Shown: positions 9,004-18,387, counted from the stretch's first letter. The stretch: 64,000 nt of DNA from an uncultured Cohaesibacter sp. (GCF_963677725.1 NZ_OY782507.1:3259001-3323000); one strand, 5' to 3'. Numbers and translations: made by a program. The notes: generated from the letters alone by a model not told the origin.

Positions 9004-9044
9004 ATGAAGGAAAGCTTCATAACTATACTTTTTGTGAAGTATAG
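9004..9044. promoter_or_regulatory. two adjacent palindromes in the divergent promoter region
   Basis: ATGAAGGAAAGCTTCAT (9004-9020) has arms ATGAAG/CTTCAT. CTATACTTTTTGTGAAGTATAG (9023-9044) has arms CTATACTT/AAGTATAG with a 6-base spacer. Both lie in the 233-base gap between the split transketolase and the 2-hydroxyacid dehydrogenase. They are likely regulator binding sites, with the nearby LysR proteins as candidates. Confidence 0.55.
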
Positions 9045-9147
9045 CTAAATAGATAGTTAAGTTTTCGACATTGAAGCGACGGCTCGATTGGCTCACCCTT
9101 GCGCCCACGTATTTTCGGGTTTGCAAGCCCGTGAAGTGGAGGAGCCC

Positions 9148-10104
9148 ATGCAGCGAATTGTCTTTCTGGACAGGGATACGGTTGCCCCGCATATCCGTGT
9201 CCGACGTCCCGATTTCGATCATGACTGGATCGAATATGATCGGACGTCAGCGGATTTGGTGGCGGATCGGTTAAAGGACGCGACCATCGCGATCACCAAC
9301 AAGGTCGCACTGCGGCGCGACACGCTTGCCAAGCTGCCAAAGCTGCGGCTGATCGCGGTCGCTGCGACCGGGTATGACTGCGTTGATATCGAAGCCTGCC
9401 GCGCGTTTGGAATCAAGGTGTGCAACATCCGCGGATATGCCATCAATACCGTTCCCGAACACACCTTTTCGCTCATCCTCGCCTTGCGCCGAAGCATTCT
9501 TGCCTATCGTGAGGATGTGAAGCAGGGCGAATGGAACAAGGCTGATCAATTCTGCTTCTTCACTCATCCCATCAGAGATCTTGCTGGCAGCAATCTGGTG
9601 ATCATCGGAGAGGGGACGATTGGGCAGAGCGTTGCGGCCATCGGGCGTGCGTTTGGCATGAATGTGATGTTTGCCGCGCATAAAGGTTCAACCGGTCTTG
9701 GTCCGCTCTATACGCCATGGGATGAGGCCCTTGCGGCCGCCGACGTGATCTCGATCCACTGTCCCCTGATGCCTTCGACAGAGTGGATGATCGGCAAGGC
9801 TGAATTCCGCAAGATGGAGCGCCACCCGATCATCGTCAATACGGCGCGTGGGCGGCTGGTTGTTGAAGACGATCTGGCCGAGGCCCTTCGTGAAGGTCTG
9901 ATCGCCGGTGCTGGCTTTGATGTCACGGATGGTGAACCTCCGCAACCAGACTCGCCCTTGATGACGCTTCTTGACCAGCCCAACTTCATTCTGACACCGC
10001 ACATTGCCTGGGCCAGTGACGAGGCACAGCAGACGCTTGTCGATCAAATGATTGACAATATTGAGAATTTCTTGCGCGACGCCCCGACCAATCTCGTGGC
10101 ATGA
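9148..10104 (+). CDS. D-2-hydroxyacid dehydrogenase (glycerate/hydroxypyruvate reductase-like)
   Basis: This is a 318-residue NAD(P)-dependent D-isomer 2-hydroxyacid dehydrogenase. It has substrate-domain [11 protein letters not shown], nucleotide-binding [10 protein letters not shown] near residue 155, NTARGRLV with the substrate arginine, DVTDGEPP with the glutamate, and TPHIAWAS with the catalytic histidine. Start 9148 is favoured by GGAGGAGCCC directly upstream; the open frame extends 60 bases further. It could reduce hydroxypyruvate or a similar 2-oxo acid, which fits a neighbourhood of transketolases that use hydroxypyruvate-like donors. Substrate is inferred, not shown. Confidence 0.88.
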   Translation: MQRIVFLDRDTVAPHIRVRRPDFDHDWIEYDRTSADLVADRLKDATIAITNKVALRRDTLAKLPKLRLIAVAATGYDCVDIEACRAFGIKVCNIRGYAINTVPEHTFSLILALRRSILAYREDVKQGEWNKADQFCFFTHPIRDLAGSNLVIIGEGTIGQSVAAIGRAFGMNVMFAAHKGSTGLGPLYTPWDEALAAADVISIHCPLMPSTEWMIGKAEFRKMERHPIIVNTARGRLVVEDDLAEALREGLIAGAGFDVTDGEPPQPDSPLMTLLDQPNFILTPHIAWASDEAQQTLVDQMIDNIENFLRDAPTNLVA

Positions 10105-10126
10105 CGCGTTTACTGGGAATACCGAA

Positions 10127-12127
10127 ATGAACATTCAAACAATACAAAGCAAACAGATCGACATGCGCGCCATGGCCAATGCCATCCGCTTTTTGTCCAT
10201 GGATGCCATTGTGCAAGCCAATGACGGTCATCCGGGCACACCCTTGGGCGGTGCCGACATTGCAACAGCGCTTTTCTCCCGTCATCTGAAGTTCGACCCC
10301 AAGACGCCAACCTGGCCGGATCGCGATCGTTTCGTGCATTCGGCCGGGCATGGTTCCATGCTGCTCTATTCCCTTCTTCACCTCACGGGATATGAGAAAT
10401 TGGGGATCGATCAGGTTCGAAATTTCCGCGTGCTCGGATCGAATACGCCGGGCCATCCTGAATTCGATGTGACATCCGGGATCGAGACGACAACGGGCCC
10501 ATTGGGGCAGGGCATTGCCAACGCCGTTGGAATGGCCATAGCCGAGCGGATGCTCAATCATCGCTTCGGTGATGATCTGGTTGATCATCGCACCTATGCC
10601 TATGTCGGCGACGGCTGTCTGATGGAAGGCATTGCAGCAGAAGTGATTGCGCTTGCGGGGCATTTGAAGCTTGGCAAGCTGACATTTCTCTGGGACGACA
10701 ATCGCATGACGGATGACGGGGCAACCATTCAAGCCGTCAGCGAGGATCAGATTGTCCGCTTTGAGAATAATGGCTGGCATGTCCAGCAGGTGGATGGGCA
10801 TGACCCTGAAGCCGTGTCCGCGGCCATCGCCAACGCCAAGCAGGATGACCGCCCGTCGATGATCGCTTGCCGCACGCTGATTGGTTTTGGCATTCCGCGG
10901 ATCCAGAATGATCGCGTCGCGCATGGTGGCAAGATCACCAAGGAAGACACGGATGCGGCGCGTAAAAATCTGGGCTGGCCGCATGCGCCTTTTGAGATGC
11001 CCGATGCTCTCTATACGGCCTGGCATCAGGCCGGAGACAATGGCGAGAAGGCACGACAAGACTGGCAGGCGCGCTTTGATGGCTTGCCAGCAGAGGAACA
11101 GGCCGAATTTAACCGCCTCATGGCCAGTAAATTGCCTGAGGGCTGGCAACAAACCATCCTCGACATGAAGGAGACATTCACGGCCAAAGCTGGCGAATTG
11201 GCAGGTATTCGCGCCTCTGGCGAGATGCTCTCGGCCCTTGCCGATGCCATTCCGGAGCTGATGTGTGGTGCGCCGGATCTGGAAGCTGCCACGCAGCACA
11301 AGCGGCAGTTGGCCCCCTTCACTGCGGAAGATCGAGGTGGCCGTTACATTCATTATGGTGTGCGGGAGCATGCCATGGGTGCCATCATGAATGGCATCAC
11401 GGTGCACGGGGGGCTGGTCGCCTCCGGGACCACTTTCTTCGTCTTTTCCGACTATATGCGGCACACATTGCGCATGGCCGCCATGATGGAAATCCCCAGT
11501 ATCTTCGTCTTCAGCCACGATTCCATCGGGATCGGCAAGAATGGTCCGACCCACCAGCCGGTCGAGGCGCTCGCATCCTTGCGCGCCTATCCAAATATGT
11601 GGACCATTCGCCCCGCCGATGCGGTGGAAATGGCGGAAGCCTGGCAGCTTGCCCTTGAGCATCGCAACGGGCCTACCTCTATCATCTGTTCCCGCCAGCC
11701 ACTGGCGCTGTTGCGCAAGGATGTTTCGGCTGAAAATCGCAGCGCCAAGGGGGCTTATATTCTCGCTGATGCGCAAGGGGGTGCGCGGCGCGCAACTTTG
11801 TTCGCAACCGGGTCAGAAGTCGCCGTTGCTCTGGCCGCGCGAGATTTGCTGCAAGCCAAAGGCATCCCGACCGCAGTTGTCTCGATGCCAAGCTGGGAAC
11901 TGTTTGAACAGCAGGATGAGGCTTATCGGGAGCACATTATCGGACGCGATACCGTGCGCGTTGCGGTGGAAGCTGCTGTCCAGCTTGGTTGGGATCGGTA
12001 TATCGGTGAGAAAGGTGGATTTGTTGGCATGAAGACTTTTGGTGCATCAGGTGACGCGCCTGACCTCTTCCGTCATTTCGGCATCGTGCCCGAAGCCGTT
12101 GCTGCCGAAGTTGAGAAAAGGCTTTAG
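10127..12127 (+). CDS. tkt: transketolase (full length)
   Basis: This is a 666-residue single-chain transketolase. It has [17 protein letters not shown] near residue 35, [17 protein letters not shown] near 125, [10 protein letters not shown] near 165 binding Mg/thiamine diphosphate, [14 protein letters not shown] with the catalytic glutamate near residue 415, and [14 protein letters not shown]. The loop after the cofactor site reads [12 protein letters not shown] rather than the usual DDN-x-I-S-I-D-G, hinting at a specialised paralogue. It starts 22 bases after the dehydrogenase stop, so the two are co-transcribed. A long open frame on the opposite strand here is a coding shadow. Confidence 0.93.
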   Translation: MNIQTIQSKQIDMRAMANAIRFLSMDAIVQANDGHPGTPLGGADIATALFSRHLKFDPKTPTWPDRDRFVHSAGHGSMLLYSLLHLTGYEKLGIDQVRNFRVLGSNTPGHPEFDVTSGIETTTGPLGQGIANAVGMAIAERMLNHRFGDDLVDHRTYAYVGDGCLMEGIAAEVIALAGHLKLGKLTFLWDDNRMTDDGATIQAVSEDQIVRFENNGWHVQQVDGHDPEAVSAAIANAKQDDRPSMIACRTLIGFGIPRIQNDRVAHGGKITKEDTDAARKNLGWPHAPFEMPDALYTAWHQAGDNGEKARQDWQARFDGLPAEEQAEFNRLMASKLPEGWQQTILDMKETFTAKAGELAGIRASGEMLSALADAIPELMCGAPDLEAATQHKRQLAPFTAEDRGGRYIHYGVREHAMGAIMNGITVHGGLVASGTTFFVFSDYMRHTLRMAAMMEIPSIFVFSHDSIGIGKNGPTHQPVEALASLRAYPNMWTIRPADAVEMAEAWQLALEHRNGPTSIICSRQPLALLRKDVSAENRSAKGAYILADAQGGARRATLFATGSEVAVALAARDLLQAKGIPTAVVSMPSWELFEQQDEAYREHIIGRDTVRVAVEAAVQLGWDRYIGEKGGFVGMKTFGASGDAPDLFRHFGIVPEAVAAEVEKRL

Positions 12128-12167
12128 CCCTTCAGAACAGGCGCACTGACACGGTGCAGTGAGCCTG

Positions 12168-12216
12168 GCCACGACGGCCTTCTCCATAGGTTCCCAAAGG
12201 CCGTCGTGGCATTTCT
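12168..12216 (+). terminator. strong terminator after transketolase
   Basis: GCCACGACGGCCTT (12168-12181) pairs perfectly with AAGGCCGTCGTGGC (12197-12210), followed by ATTTCT. It ends the plus-strand dehydrogenase-transketolase unit and separates it from the convergent peptidase gene. Confidence 0.85.
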
Positions 12217-12249
12217 CAAATCATGGGGCTGTCTGCGGTATATGGACCG

Positions 12250-13365
12250 TTACTGACCTGATTGGAATTTTCCCTTTTGCATCAGTGAGGGCATATCAAT
12301 CGCTCGGCATAGCCCTTTTGCGGGTCGAGCCAAAGGCACGTCTTGTGCCGCGCACAGAGCGTTGAGAATGGCCTCGTCAACCGCTTCGACAGCGGCCATA
12401 TAAACCGGGTCAAGTCTCTCGTCATTCAATGTCAGCATTGGACGCCAGCTGCCTGACAATTGCGGCATATCCATTTCATTGGCGGTTGAGAAAGCCAGGA
12501 AAATATCGCCGGAATTGTTGCCGCCCGGCGTGCCTGAGCGGCCAATGCCAATTGAGGCACGCCGGGAAAGCCGCTCAAGCTGGCCGGGGGACAAGGGCAG
12601 ATCAGTTGCGAGAATGACGATGATCGATCCTTGCTCTGACTTGATGTCGGGGATGCGGTCTGACAGATCGAGCTCGCCGACGCGCTGGCCCGCGATGGTG
12701 AGCCATGGACGCAAGCCATGGTTGGCTTGCACCAAAGCGCCCATCGTAAAGGTTTGATCGCCGATATCGATCAGGCGCGAAGCGGTTCCTGTGCCGCCTT
12801 TATATTCATAACAGATCATGCCTGCGCCGCCGCCTGTGTTGCCTTCGGCAACAGGCCCGGATTTGGCCCGATCCAAGGCTTCTCGCGCATGTGCCTCGGT
12901 GACATGAAGGCCATTGATGTCATTCAATACGCCATCATAGGTTTCTGCGACGACGGGCATCGCCCAGAGGTGATTGCTTTCCCAAGTCTTGCCGTAGGTT
13001 TCGATCATCCAGCGCACGGCGGCATGATGGACCATGCCGACGGCGTGGCTGTTGGTGATCATGATCGGGCCGCAGAACCAGCCACCGTCCCGTATCCAGT
13101 GAGAGCCGGTCATCTCGCCGTTGCCGTTGAGGCTGAACTGGCCTGCCCATACCGGTTTTGGGATCGGGTCGTGGCCCCTTGGCAGGATTGCGGTCACACC
13201 GGTCTGGACCTGGATGCCACGTGTTGCAAGGGACGGATCCTTTGAAGACAACACTTCTGTAGTGCCAACCTTGATACCTGCCACATCGGTGATTGCATTC
13301 AAGGGGCCGGGGATTCCGGGCAGACTGATCCCGACTTGGCGGGCACGAGGCTTTTTAGACGTCAT
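12250..13365 (-). CDS. P1-family (DmpA-like) aminopeptidase/esterase
   Basis: This is a 371-residue self-processing peptidase of the DmpA/P1 family (N-terminal nucleophile fold). It shows LNAITDVAGIKVG at the N-terminus, GNTGGGAGM, GGTGTASR and GGNNSGDIFLAFSTAN. The family cleaves itself before a serine in the NNSGD segment to expose the nucleophile, and hydrolyses L-aminopeptides, D-amino esters or beta-peptides. Its ATG overlaps the stop of the upstream permease gene by four bases, so it is the last gene of the Pot-like operon. This suggests that the imported compound is an amide or small peptide it then cleaves. Confidence 0.9.
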   Translation of the reverse strand: MTSKKPRARQVGISLPGIPGPLNAITDVAGIKVGTTEVLSSKDPSLATRGIQVQTGVTAILPRGHDPIPKPVWAGQFSLNGNGEMTGSHWIRDGGWFCGPIMITNSHAVGMVHHAAVRWMIETYGKTWESNHLWAMPVVAETYDGVLNDINGLHVTEAHAREALDRAKSGPVAEGNTGGGAGMICYEYKGGTGTASRLIDIGDQTFTMGALVQANHGLRPWLTIAGQRVGELDLSDRIPDIKSEQGSIIVILATDLPLSPGQLERLSRRASIGIGRSGTPGGNNSGDIFLAFSTANEMDMPQLSGSWRPMLTLNDERLDPVYMAAVEAVDEAILNALCAAQDVPLARPAKGLCRAIDMPSLMQKGKFQSGQ

Positions 13366-14177
13366 TTTTTTCTCGATCGGAAATAGAGGCCGGCTGCGGC
13401 AATCAGGATGGTGAAGAGCAACATGAGTGTTGCGATCGCATTGATCTCGGGCTTGATGCCCCTGCGCAGCATGCCCCAGATATGAATGGGCAAGGTGGTA
13501 TCGCCTGTTCCGGCAATGAAGTAGGTGATGACCAGATCGTCCATGGAAATGATGAAGGCGAGCAGGGCGGCTCCCAATACGCCTGGCGCGATGGAGGGCA
13601 GGGTGACCCTGAAGAAGGTTTGTCTGGGGTTGGCGCCCAAGTCGGCTGAGGCTTCCTCAAGCGAGGTGTCCATTTGCGCAAGGCGCGCAGAGACCGTGAT
13701 AAAGACATAGGAAATGAGGAAGGTGCAGTGGCCGATGATGATTGTCGCCGTTGAGAGATTCATGCCAATGGTGATGAAGAAGATCAGCAAGGCGATGCCC
13801 AGAACAATATCTGGCATGATCATCGGCACCAAAAGCAGGGTGCGATAAAGGGACGCGAGGCGGAAGCGGTATCGCGCCACTGCGAGTGCAAGCGCCGTTC
13901 CGAAAAAGGTGGCGATGCAGGAGGTTGACAGGGCAACGGTGAAGCTTGTTCGGACCGCGGCATAAAGTTGCGGGCGGCTGTCGATATAGGTCGAGCTTTG
14001 CGCAATGTCGGTTTCAAAGCCCAGAATGAGCCGATACCAATCAAGCGTGAAGCCGTCCCAGATCATCATGTTGACCGGGTTGGCATTGAAGGAAAAGACG
14101 ACGACCAAAAAGATTGGCGCATAGACAAACACGAAGAAGAACAAGCCGTAAAGGGAAAGCAGACGGGAACCTTTCAT
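13362..14177 (-). CDS. ABC transporter permease (PotC-like)
   Basis: This is a 271-residue inner-membrane permease with six predicted helices. The EAA loop reads EEASADLGANPRQTFFRVTLP, placing it in the PotC/opine-polyamine class. Start ATG 14177 has GGGAGTGA eight bases upstream; a GTG at 14186 is the alternative. It begins two bases after the stop of the first permease and overlaps the peptidase start. Confidence 0.9.
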   Translation of the reverse strand: MKGSRLLSLYGLFFFVFVYAPIFLVVVFSFNANPVNMMIWDGFTLDWYRLILGFETDIAQSSTYIDSRPQLYAAVRTSFTVALSTSCIATFFGTALALAVARYRFRLASLYRTLLLVPMIMPDIVLGIALLIFFITIGMNLSTATIIIGHCTFLISYVFITVSARLAQMDTSLEEASADLGANPRQTFFRVTLPSIAPGVLGAALLAFIISMDDLVITYFIAGTGDTTLPIHIWGMLRRGIKPEINAIATLMLLFTILIAAAGLYFRSRKK

Positions 14178-14178
14178 A

Positions 14179-15060
14179 TCATTCACTCCCTTTTTGCGCT
14201 TGCCGGACCTGTACGAGCAGCAACACCAGAACCGCAGTCATGACCATCATTGCCAAGGCGGCGCCAAAGGGCCAGTTTCGGGCAGAGAGGAATTGCTGTT
14301 CGATCAGATTGCCGATCATCACAACCTTGGCACCGCCCAGAACGGAAGGGACGATGAAATTGCCCAAAGCAGGGATGAAGGTGATCACCGCGCCGCCTGC
14401 AATGCCGGGCAAGGTTGCGGGTAGAACCACGCGCAGAAAGGTCTGGCAAACGGTCGCGCCAAGATCAGCGGAGGCTTCGATGTGACTTTGATCGAGCCTC
14501 TCCACGGAAGCATAGACCGGCAGGAACATGAAGGGGATGAAGACATAGGTCATGCCGATGATCACGGCAAAATCCGTATAGAGGAATTCGAAGGGTTCAG
14601 TCGTCAGCCCGATCCCGATCAGGGCCTGATTGAGAAAGCCGGTGGGGCGTAGGATCAGCACCCAGGCAAAGAGCCGCACGATCAGGCTGACAAAAAAGGG
14701 CAAGGTGACCAGAAAGACGCACAGGTCTCGCATTGCCGGTCGCATGCGCGAGATCCAGAAGGCCGCGGGATAGCTGATGGCCAGCGAAGTGAGGACCGTC
14801 AGCGCGGCGAGTTTGAGCGAGCGCAGGAAGATCCAGAGATAGACAGGATCAAACTTTTCATATTTGGTGTCGGCCCATCCCAGAATGCGGCCATAGTTTA
14901 GATCGAAAAATTCCCATTCAACCCCGCCATATATTCCCGGCATCAGGAAGCTGTAAACCACCATGATGAGCAGCGGGCAGAAGAAGAAAAAGAGCAGGAA
15001 TGCGGTTGGGGGACTCAAGAGCGCCAACAGGCCCAATCTTTTGCGGGTTTGAAGCTTCAT
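14179..15060 (-). CDS. ABC transporter permease (PotB-like)
   Basis: This is a 293-residue permease with an N-terminal helix (LGLLALLSPPTAFLLFFFFC) and the EAA loop EASADLGATVCQTFLRVVLP. It forms the heterodimeric channel with the PotC-like protein. Its ATG overlaps the stop of the ATPase gene (ATGA), which fixes the start at 15060 although the open frame continues upstream. Confidence 0.9.
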   Translation of the reverse strand: MKLQTRKRLGLLALLSPPTAFLLFFFFCPLLIMVVYSFLMPGIYGGVEWEFFDLNYGRILGWADTKYEKFDPVYLWIFLRSLKLAALTVLTSLAISYPAAFWISRMRPAMRDLCVFLVTLPFFVSLIVRLFAWVLILRPTGFLNQALIGIGLTTEPFEFLYTDFAVIIGMTYVFIPFMFLPVYASVERLDQSHIEASADLGATVCQTFLRVVLPATLPGIAGGAVITFIPALGNFIVPSVLGGAKVVMIGNLIEQQFLSARNWPFGAALAMMVMTAVLVLLLVQVRQAQKGSE

Positions 15061-16118
15061 GCCACTGTCTCCGGGATCAGATGGAGATTGTCCTCTGCGG
15101 CATTCAGCGTGATGGCATCGCCGATTTGCGGTGTGCCCGATCCAGTGCGCAGCAAGATTTGCAAGGCACCGAAGGCTTCTGTTTCGACCTTCACTTGCCA
15201 ATCCTTGCCTTCATAAAAGACCTGACGGATCTGGCCGGAAATCTGTATTGATCGCCGCTCCGAAGGCCTGCGAGATAGGGCTTCGGGTCTGATCAGCAGA
15301 GTTGCAGGACCTTCGGCCTCGTCGCACGGGATCGACTGGCCGTCGGGCAGGATCGCCCTTTGGGATTTGATCTGGACGGGTATCAGGTTGCTTTCGCCCA
15401 GGAAGTCGGCAATGAAAAGATTTTTGGGTCGCCGATACAGCTCTTCAGGTTTTCCGAGCTGTTGGATTTGTCCATGGGCAAGAACGGCAATGCGGTCGGA
15501 CATGGTCAGGGCTTCTTCCTGATCATGGGTGACAAAGACAAAGCCAATTCCCAATTCGGATTGCAGCGTCTTGAGTTCGTGTTGCATCTTCTGGCGCAAG
15601 TTTCTGTCAAGGGCCGACAGGGGTTCATCCAGCAGCAGAAGCTTGGGGCGCGCGACGAGGGCCCGCGCGAGGGCCACCCTTTGCTGCTGGCCACCTGAAA
15701 GCTGTGCGATTTTTCGGTTTTCCAGCCCCGCAAGCCCCACCATCTCGAGCAATTCGCCAACGCGCTGGCGTGTTTCCGCCTTGTTGGTGCCGGAAATTTC
15801 CAGCGCATAACCAACATTGCGCGCGACGTTGAGATGGGGGAACAGAGCGTATTTCTGAAAGACGGTGTTAACGGGCCGCTTGTGTGCTGGCAGGTCGGTG
15901 ACGACGGTGCCATCCACCGCAATGTCTCCTGCATCGAGTGTTTCGAAGCCGCTGATCGTCCGCAGCATGGTTGTCTTGCCACAGCCGGAGGGACCAAGCA
16001 GCGTGACAAACTCGGACGTGGCCACCTTGAGGGAAACATCGTTGAGCGCGGTCACGGTTCCCCCTTCAGGGGATGTGAAGGATTTGCTGGCCTTGAAGAT
16101 TTCCAGAAGCGGTTGCAT
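15057..16118 (-). CDS. ABC transporter ATP-binding protein (PotA-like)
   Basis: This is a 353-residue ATPase. Walker A is GPSGCGKTTMLR near residue 38, the signature is LSGGQQQRVALARAL, Walker B is LLLLDEPLSALD, and the switch histidine is in FVFVTHDQEEA. A C-terminal TOBE domain begins after residue 240. It energises the two permeases. Start 16118 gives the standard N-terminus of this family; the upstream frame is not conserved-looking. Confidence 0.92.
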   Translation of the reverse strand: MQPLLEIFKASKSFTSPEGGTVTALNDVSLKVATSEFVTLLGPSGCGKTTMLRTISGFETLDAGDIAVDGTVVTDLPAHKRPVNTVFQKYALFPHLNVARNVGYALEISGTNKAETRQRVGELLEMVGLAGLENRKIAQLSGGQQQRVALARALVARPKLLLLDEPLSALDRNLRQKMQHELKTLQSELGIGFVFVTHDQEEALTMSDRIAVLAHGQIQQLGKPEELYRRPKNLFIADFLGESNLIPVQIKSQRAILPDGQSIPCDEAEGPATLLIRPEALSRRPSERRSIQISGQIRQVFYEGKDWQVKVETEAFGALQILLRTGSGTPQIGDAITLNAAEDNLHLIPETVA

Positions 16119-16152
16119 GGCTGGACCTGATTGCTGTCTAGTTTTTTGAAAA

Positions 16153-16175
16153 GACCGGGTGCCGAAGCACCCGGC
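16153..16175 (-). terminator. attenuator stem-loop after the binding-protein gene
   Basis: On the minus strand CCGGGTGC-TTCG-GCACCCGG (16155-16174) forms a stem with a stable UUCG-type loop, and CTTTTC follows. It lies between the PotD-like and PotA-like genes. It probably limits read-through so that the binding protein is made in excess. Confidence 0.75.
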
Positions 16176-16216
16176 TGAGTTGTCAATGATGCACGTAACG
16201 GGCGGAACGCAACCTG

Positions 16217-17242
16217 TTACTGCGCGGTCTTGATGCGGGTCCATTCACGGTTATAGAGCTGAAGATCGCGGCCAAGATCCTCAAAGATCTGGAGTTTGTC
16301 CAAAACATCCTGAGGCGGATAGATGGTCGGGTTGTTGATGATTTCGGCCGGGATCAGTTTTTGGGCCGGAAGGTTTGGCGTGCCGTTCATCTGCTGCTTG
16401 ATGTTGAGCGCTGCAATTTCCGGCTTGAGGTAGAATTCCAGGAATTTCTTGGCATTGTCAGCATTTGGTGCGGATTTGAGAACGCACATATCTTCCTGAT
16501 AAAGGGTCGCTCCCTCTTCGGGGATTATGTAGCCAAGCACGTCGGGATTTTCCGAAACGAAGATGTTGGCGCCAACATACCAGTGCGCGGCGGCCACATC
16601 ACCGGAGGTTACAAGGGGAATGGAGTCATAGGAGAAGGCCGACACCGACTTGATATTGTCGATAACATATTGTGCTGCGGCTTCGACTTCCGCTTCATCG
16701 GTGGAGTTTACCGATGTGCCATTCATGATGTGGCCAATGCCGATCGTTTCGCGCAAATCATCCAGAAGAATGACTTTCTTGCCTTTCTCGCCAAGGGCAA
16801 AGAAGTCTTTCCATCCCTTGATGTCGCCAGCTTCTGCCTTGTTGTAGACGATGCCGACATTGCCGAACGCGTAGGGCAGGCAATAGTCCGCTTTCGGGTC
16901 GGTCTTGGCCCGAATGAACTGGGGGTCGATATTCTTGAAAGCAGGAGATTTGCCGATGCCTGTTTCCTGCAACAGACCCAGCTGGAACATGATGTCATGC
17001 ATATGGACGGACGGGAACACGATGTCGTAGCCCGAAGCGCCGGCCTGGATCTTGGCCAGCATCTCTTCGTTGGAGCCATAGGTATCGAGATTGACCTTGA
17101 TGCCTGTCTCTTTGGTGAATTCTTCCAGAACGGCGGGGTTTATATAATCACCCCAATTGTACAAATTCAATTCTTCTGCTGCGGAGGCTGCGGAGGGGAT
17201 AATTGCCAGCAGCAATGCGAGGGATTTGGCTGAAAATTTCAT
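16217..17242 (-). CDS. ABC transporter substrate-binding protein (PotD-like)
   Basis: This is a 341-residue periplasmic binding protein with a signal peptide (residues 1-21 ending SAASA). The mature start EELNLYNWGDYINPAVLEEF and the segment GYDIVFPSVHMH are characteristic of PotD/PotF-type proteins. GGGAGCAGACCC precedes the ATG at 17242. The family binds spermidine, putrescine or related cationic molecules. Whether this one binds a polyamine, or an amide cleaved by the operon's P1 peptidase, is open. Confidence 0.9.
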   Translation of the reverse strand: MKFSAKSLALLLAIIPSAASAAEELNLYNWGDYINPAVLEEFTKETGIKVNLDTYGSNEEMLAKIQAGASGYDIVFPSVHMHDIMFQLGLLQETGIGKSPAFKNIDPQFIRAKTDPKADYCLPYAFGNVGIVYNKAEAGDIKGWKDFFALGEKGKKVILLDDLRETIGIGHIMNGTSVNSTDEAEVEAAAQYVIDNIKSVSAFSYDSIPLVTSGDVAAAHWYVGANIFVSENPDVLGYIIPEEGATLYQEDMCVLKSAPNADNAKKFLEFYLKPEIAALNIKQQMNGTPNLPAQKLIPAEIINNPTIYPPQDVLDKLQIFEDLGRDLQLYNREWTRIKTAQ

Positions 17243-17289
17243 GGGTCTGCTCCCTGATGGAACCGGAATGCGAGGTGACTGATTTTTAT

Positions 17290-17334
17290 TGCACAAGTTC
17301 TGTGCATGTTAGGTTATTGCATATTTAGTGTGCA
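17290..17334. promoter_or_regulatory. two operator-like palindromes between potD-like and rpiR-like genes
   Basis: TGCACA-N5-TGTGCA at 17290-17306 is a perfect inverted repeat. TGCATA-N5-TGTGCA at 17318-17334 is a near copy, 28 bases further on (about three helical turns). Both are followed by a GTTA. Position in the divergent promoter and the repeat make them likely binding sites of the adjacent RpiR regulator. Confidence 0.65.
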
Positions 17335-17388
17335 TATGTTATTTCATTTTTGTCAAATGTTATTTTTCTTTCATTTTTGAGAGCGTGC

Positions 17389-18252
17389 ATGAGCCAGGGA
17401 TTTGCATCCTATCCAGATGCCACATTGGAAGAGTTGATCGCCGTGATGCGGTCGGAACTGGGCAATCTTCCAAAGCAGGAAGCCAAGGTGGTGCAGTATT
17501 TCCTGCTCAATCTGTCGTCTCTTTCCTTCGAGACTGGCAAGTCGATTGCCCGGAAAGCCGGGGTTGCAGAGGTGACGGTCGGGCGTGTTCTGCGACGTCT
17601 TGGCTGTGATGGCATGAAGGAATTCAAGCAACGTTTGCGCCAGCGCTATTCGGTTGCAGGTGGTGTGCCGGAGAAGAAAATCGATGTGTCCGGCAAGTGG
17701 CGGCAAGTGCTTGATTCCGAGATCTCCGCAGTGCAAAGCGTGTTTGCGCAACGTGACACGGAAGCTTTCGCCAAGGCGCAGTCCTTGCTGGTCGAGGCCA
17801 ATCAGATTTTCATAACCGGCTTTCAGACCGTGCGCGGGCTGGCAGAAGATACGGCAAGACGTATGGCCTTGGCGCGCCTGGATGTGCGATATTTGTCGCC
17901 CCATGATGGGATGCTTGCGGAATGGATTTCGGACGCCGACAGCGAGAAAAGCTGCCTGTTGCTGATTGATGTGGTGCCCTATGCTGGCGAGTGCCAATCC
18001 TTTGCCAAGTTGGCAAAGAGCCAAGGGCGCCATATTGTTATGGTTACCGACGAATATTGTCATTGGGCAAGGGATGTTGCTGATGCAGTGATCTATGCGC
18101 CATCCTCAACCGGCTTGTTTCTGGAGTCCACGCTGGGCATCAATGCTGCGCTTGCCTTGTTGGTGGATGCCGTCGCAGATGCGTCTTCAGAAGACACAAA
18201 GGCGCGCCTGAAAGAATGGAAACAGCTCACCCGTGGCTTGCATCTTTTCTAG
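17389..18252 (+). CDS. RpiR-family transcriptional regulator (HTH + SIS domains)
   Basis: This is a 287-residue regulator. An N-terminal HTH_6 domain has KSIARKAGVAEVTVGRVLRR near residues 50-70, and a SIS domain spans about residues 115-245. SIS domains bind phosphosugars or other small ligands. Start 17389 is an ATG with GAGAG upstream; an in-frame TTG at 17350 would add a non-conserved leader. It is divergent from the Pot-like operon, which it likely controls. Confidence 0.88.
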   Translation: MSQGFASYPDATLEELIAVMRSELGNLPKQEAKVVQYFLLNLSSLSFETGKSIARKAGVAEVTVGRVLRRLGCDGMKEFKQRLRQRYSVAGGVPEKKIDVSGKWRQVLDSEISAVQSVFAQRDTEAFAKAQSLLVEANQIFITGFQTVRGLAEDTARRMALARLDVRYLSPHDGMLAEWISDADSEKSCLLLIDVVPYAGECQSFAKLAKSQGRHIVMVTDEYCHWARDVADAVIYAPSSTGLFLESTLGINAALALLVDAVADASSEDTKARLKEWKQLTRGLHLF

Positions 18253-18313
18253 TTGCAAACCCAGTTCGGTAATCTCGGTGACCCAGGAGATTTGGGTGCA
18301 TTGCCCAAGGGGT

Positions 18314-18341
18314 GAGGGAGCCGGCTGTCGGTGGCTCCCTC
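18314..18341. terminator. bidirectional terminator stem-loop
   Basis: GAGGGAGCC (18314-18322) pairs with GGCTCCCTC (18333-18341). It lies between the converging rpiR-like and aminotransferase genes and could stop both transcripts. Confidence 0.7.
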
Positions 18342-18387
18342 GCCCCCTTGAAACGCTAAAGCCGCTGATTGAGCGCAGCAGTGGACA

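Noticed and set aside
9986-11776. Long minus-strand open frame (about 596 codons) opposite the full-length transketolase
   Set aside because: It mirrors the codon pattern of a clear transketolase, shows no domain, and has no ribosome site; it is a coding shadow.
16361-17233. Plus-strand open frame opposite the PotD-like gene
   Set aside because: Shadow of a well-supported binding-protein gene.
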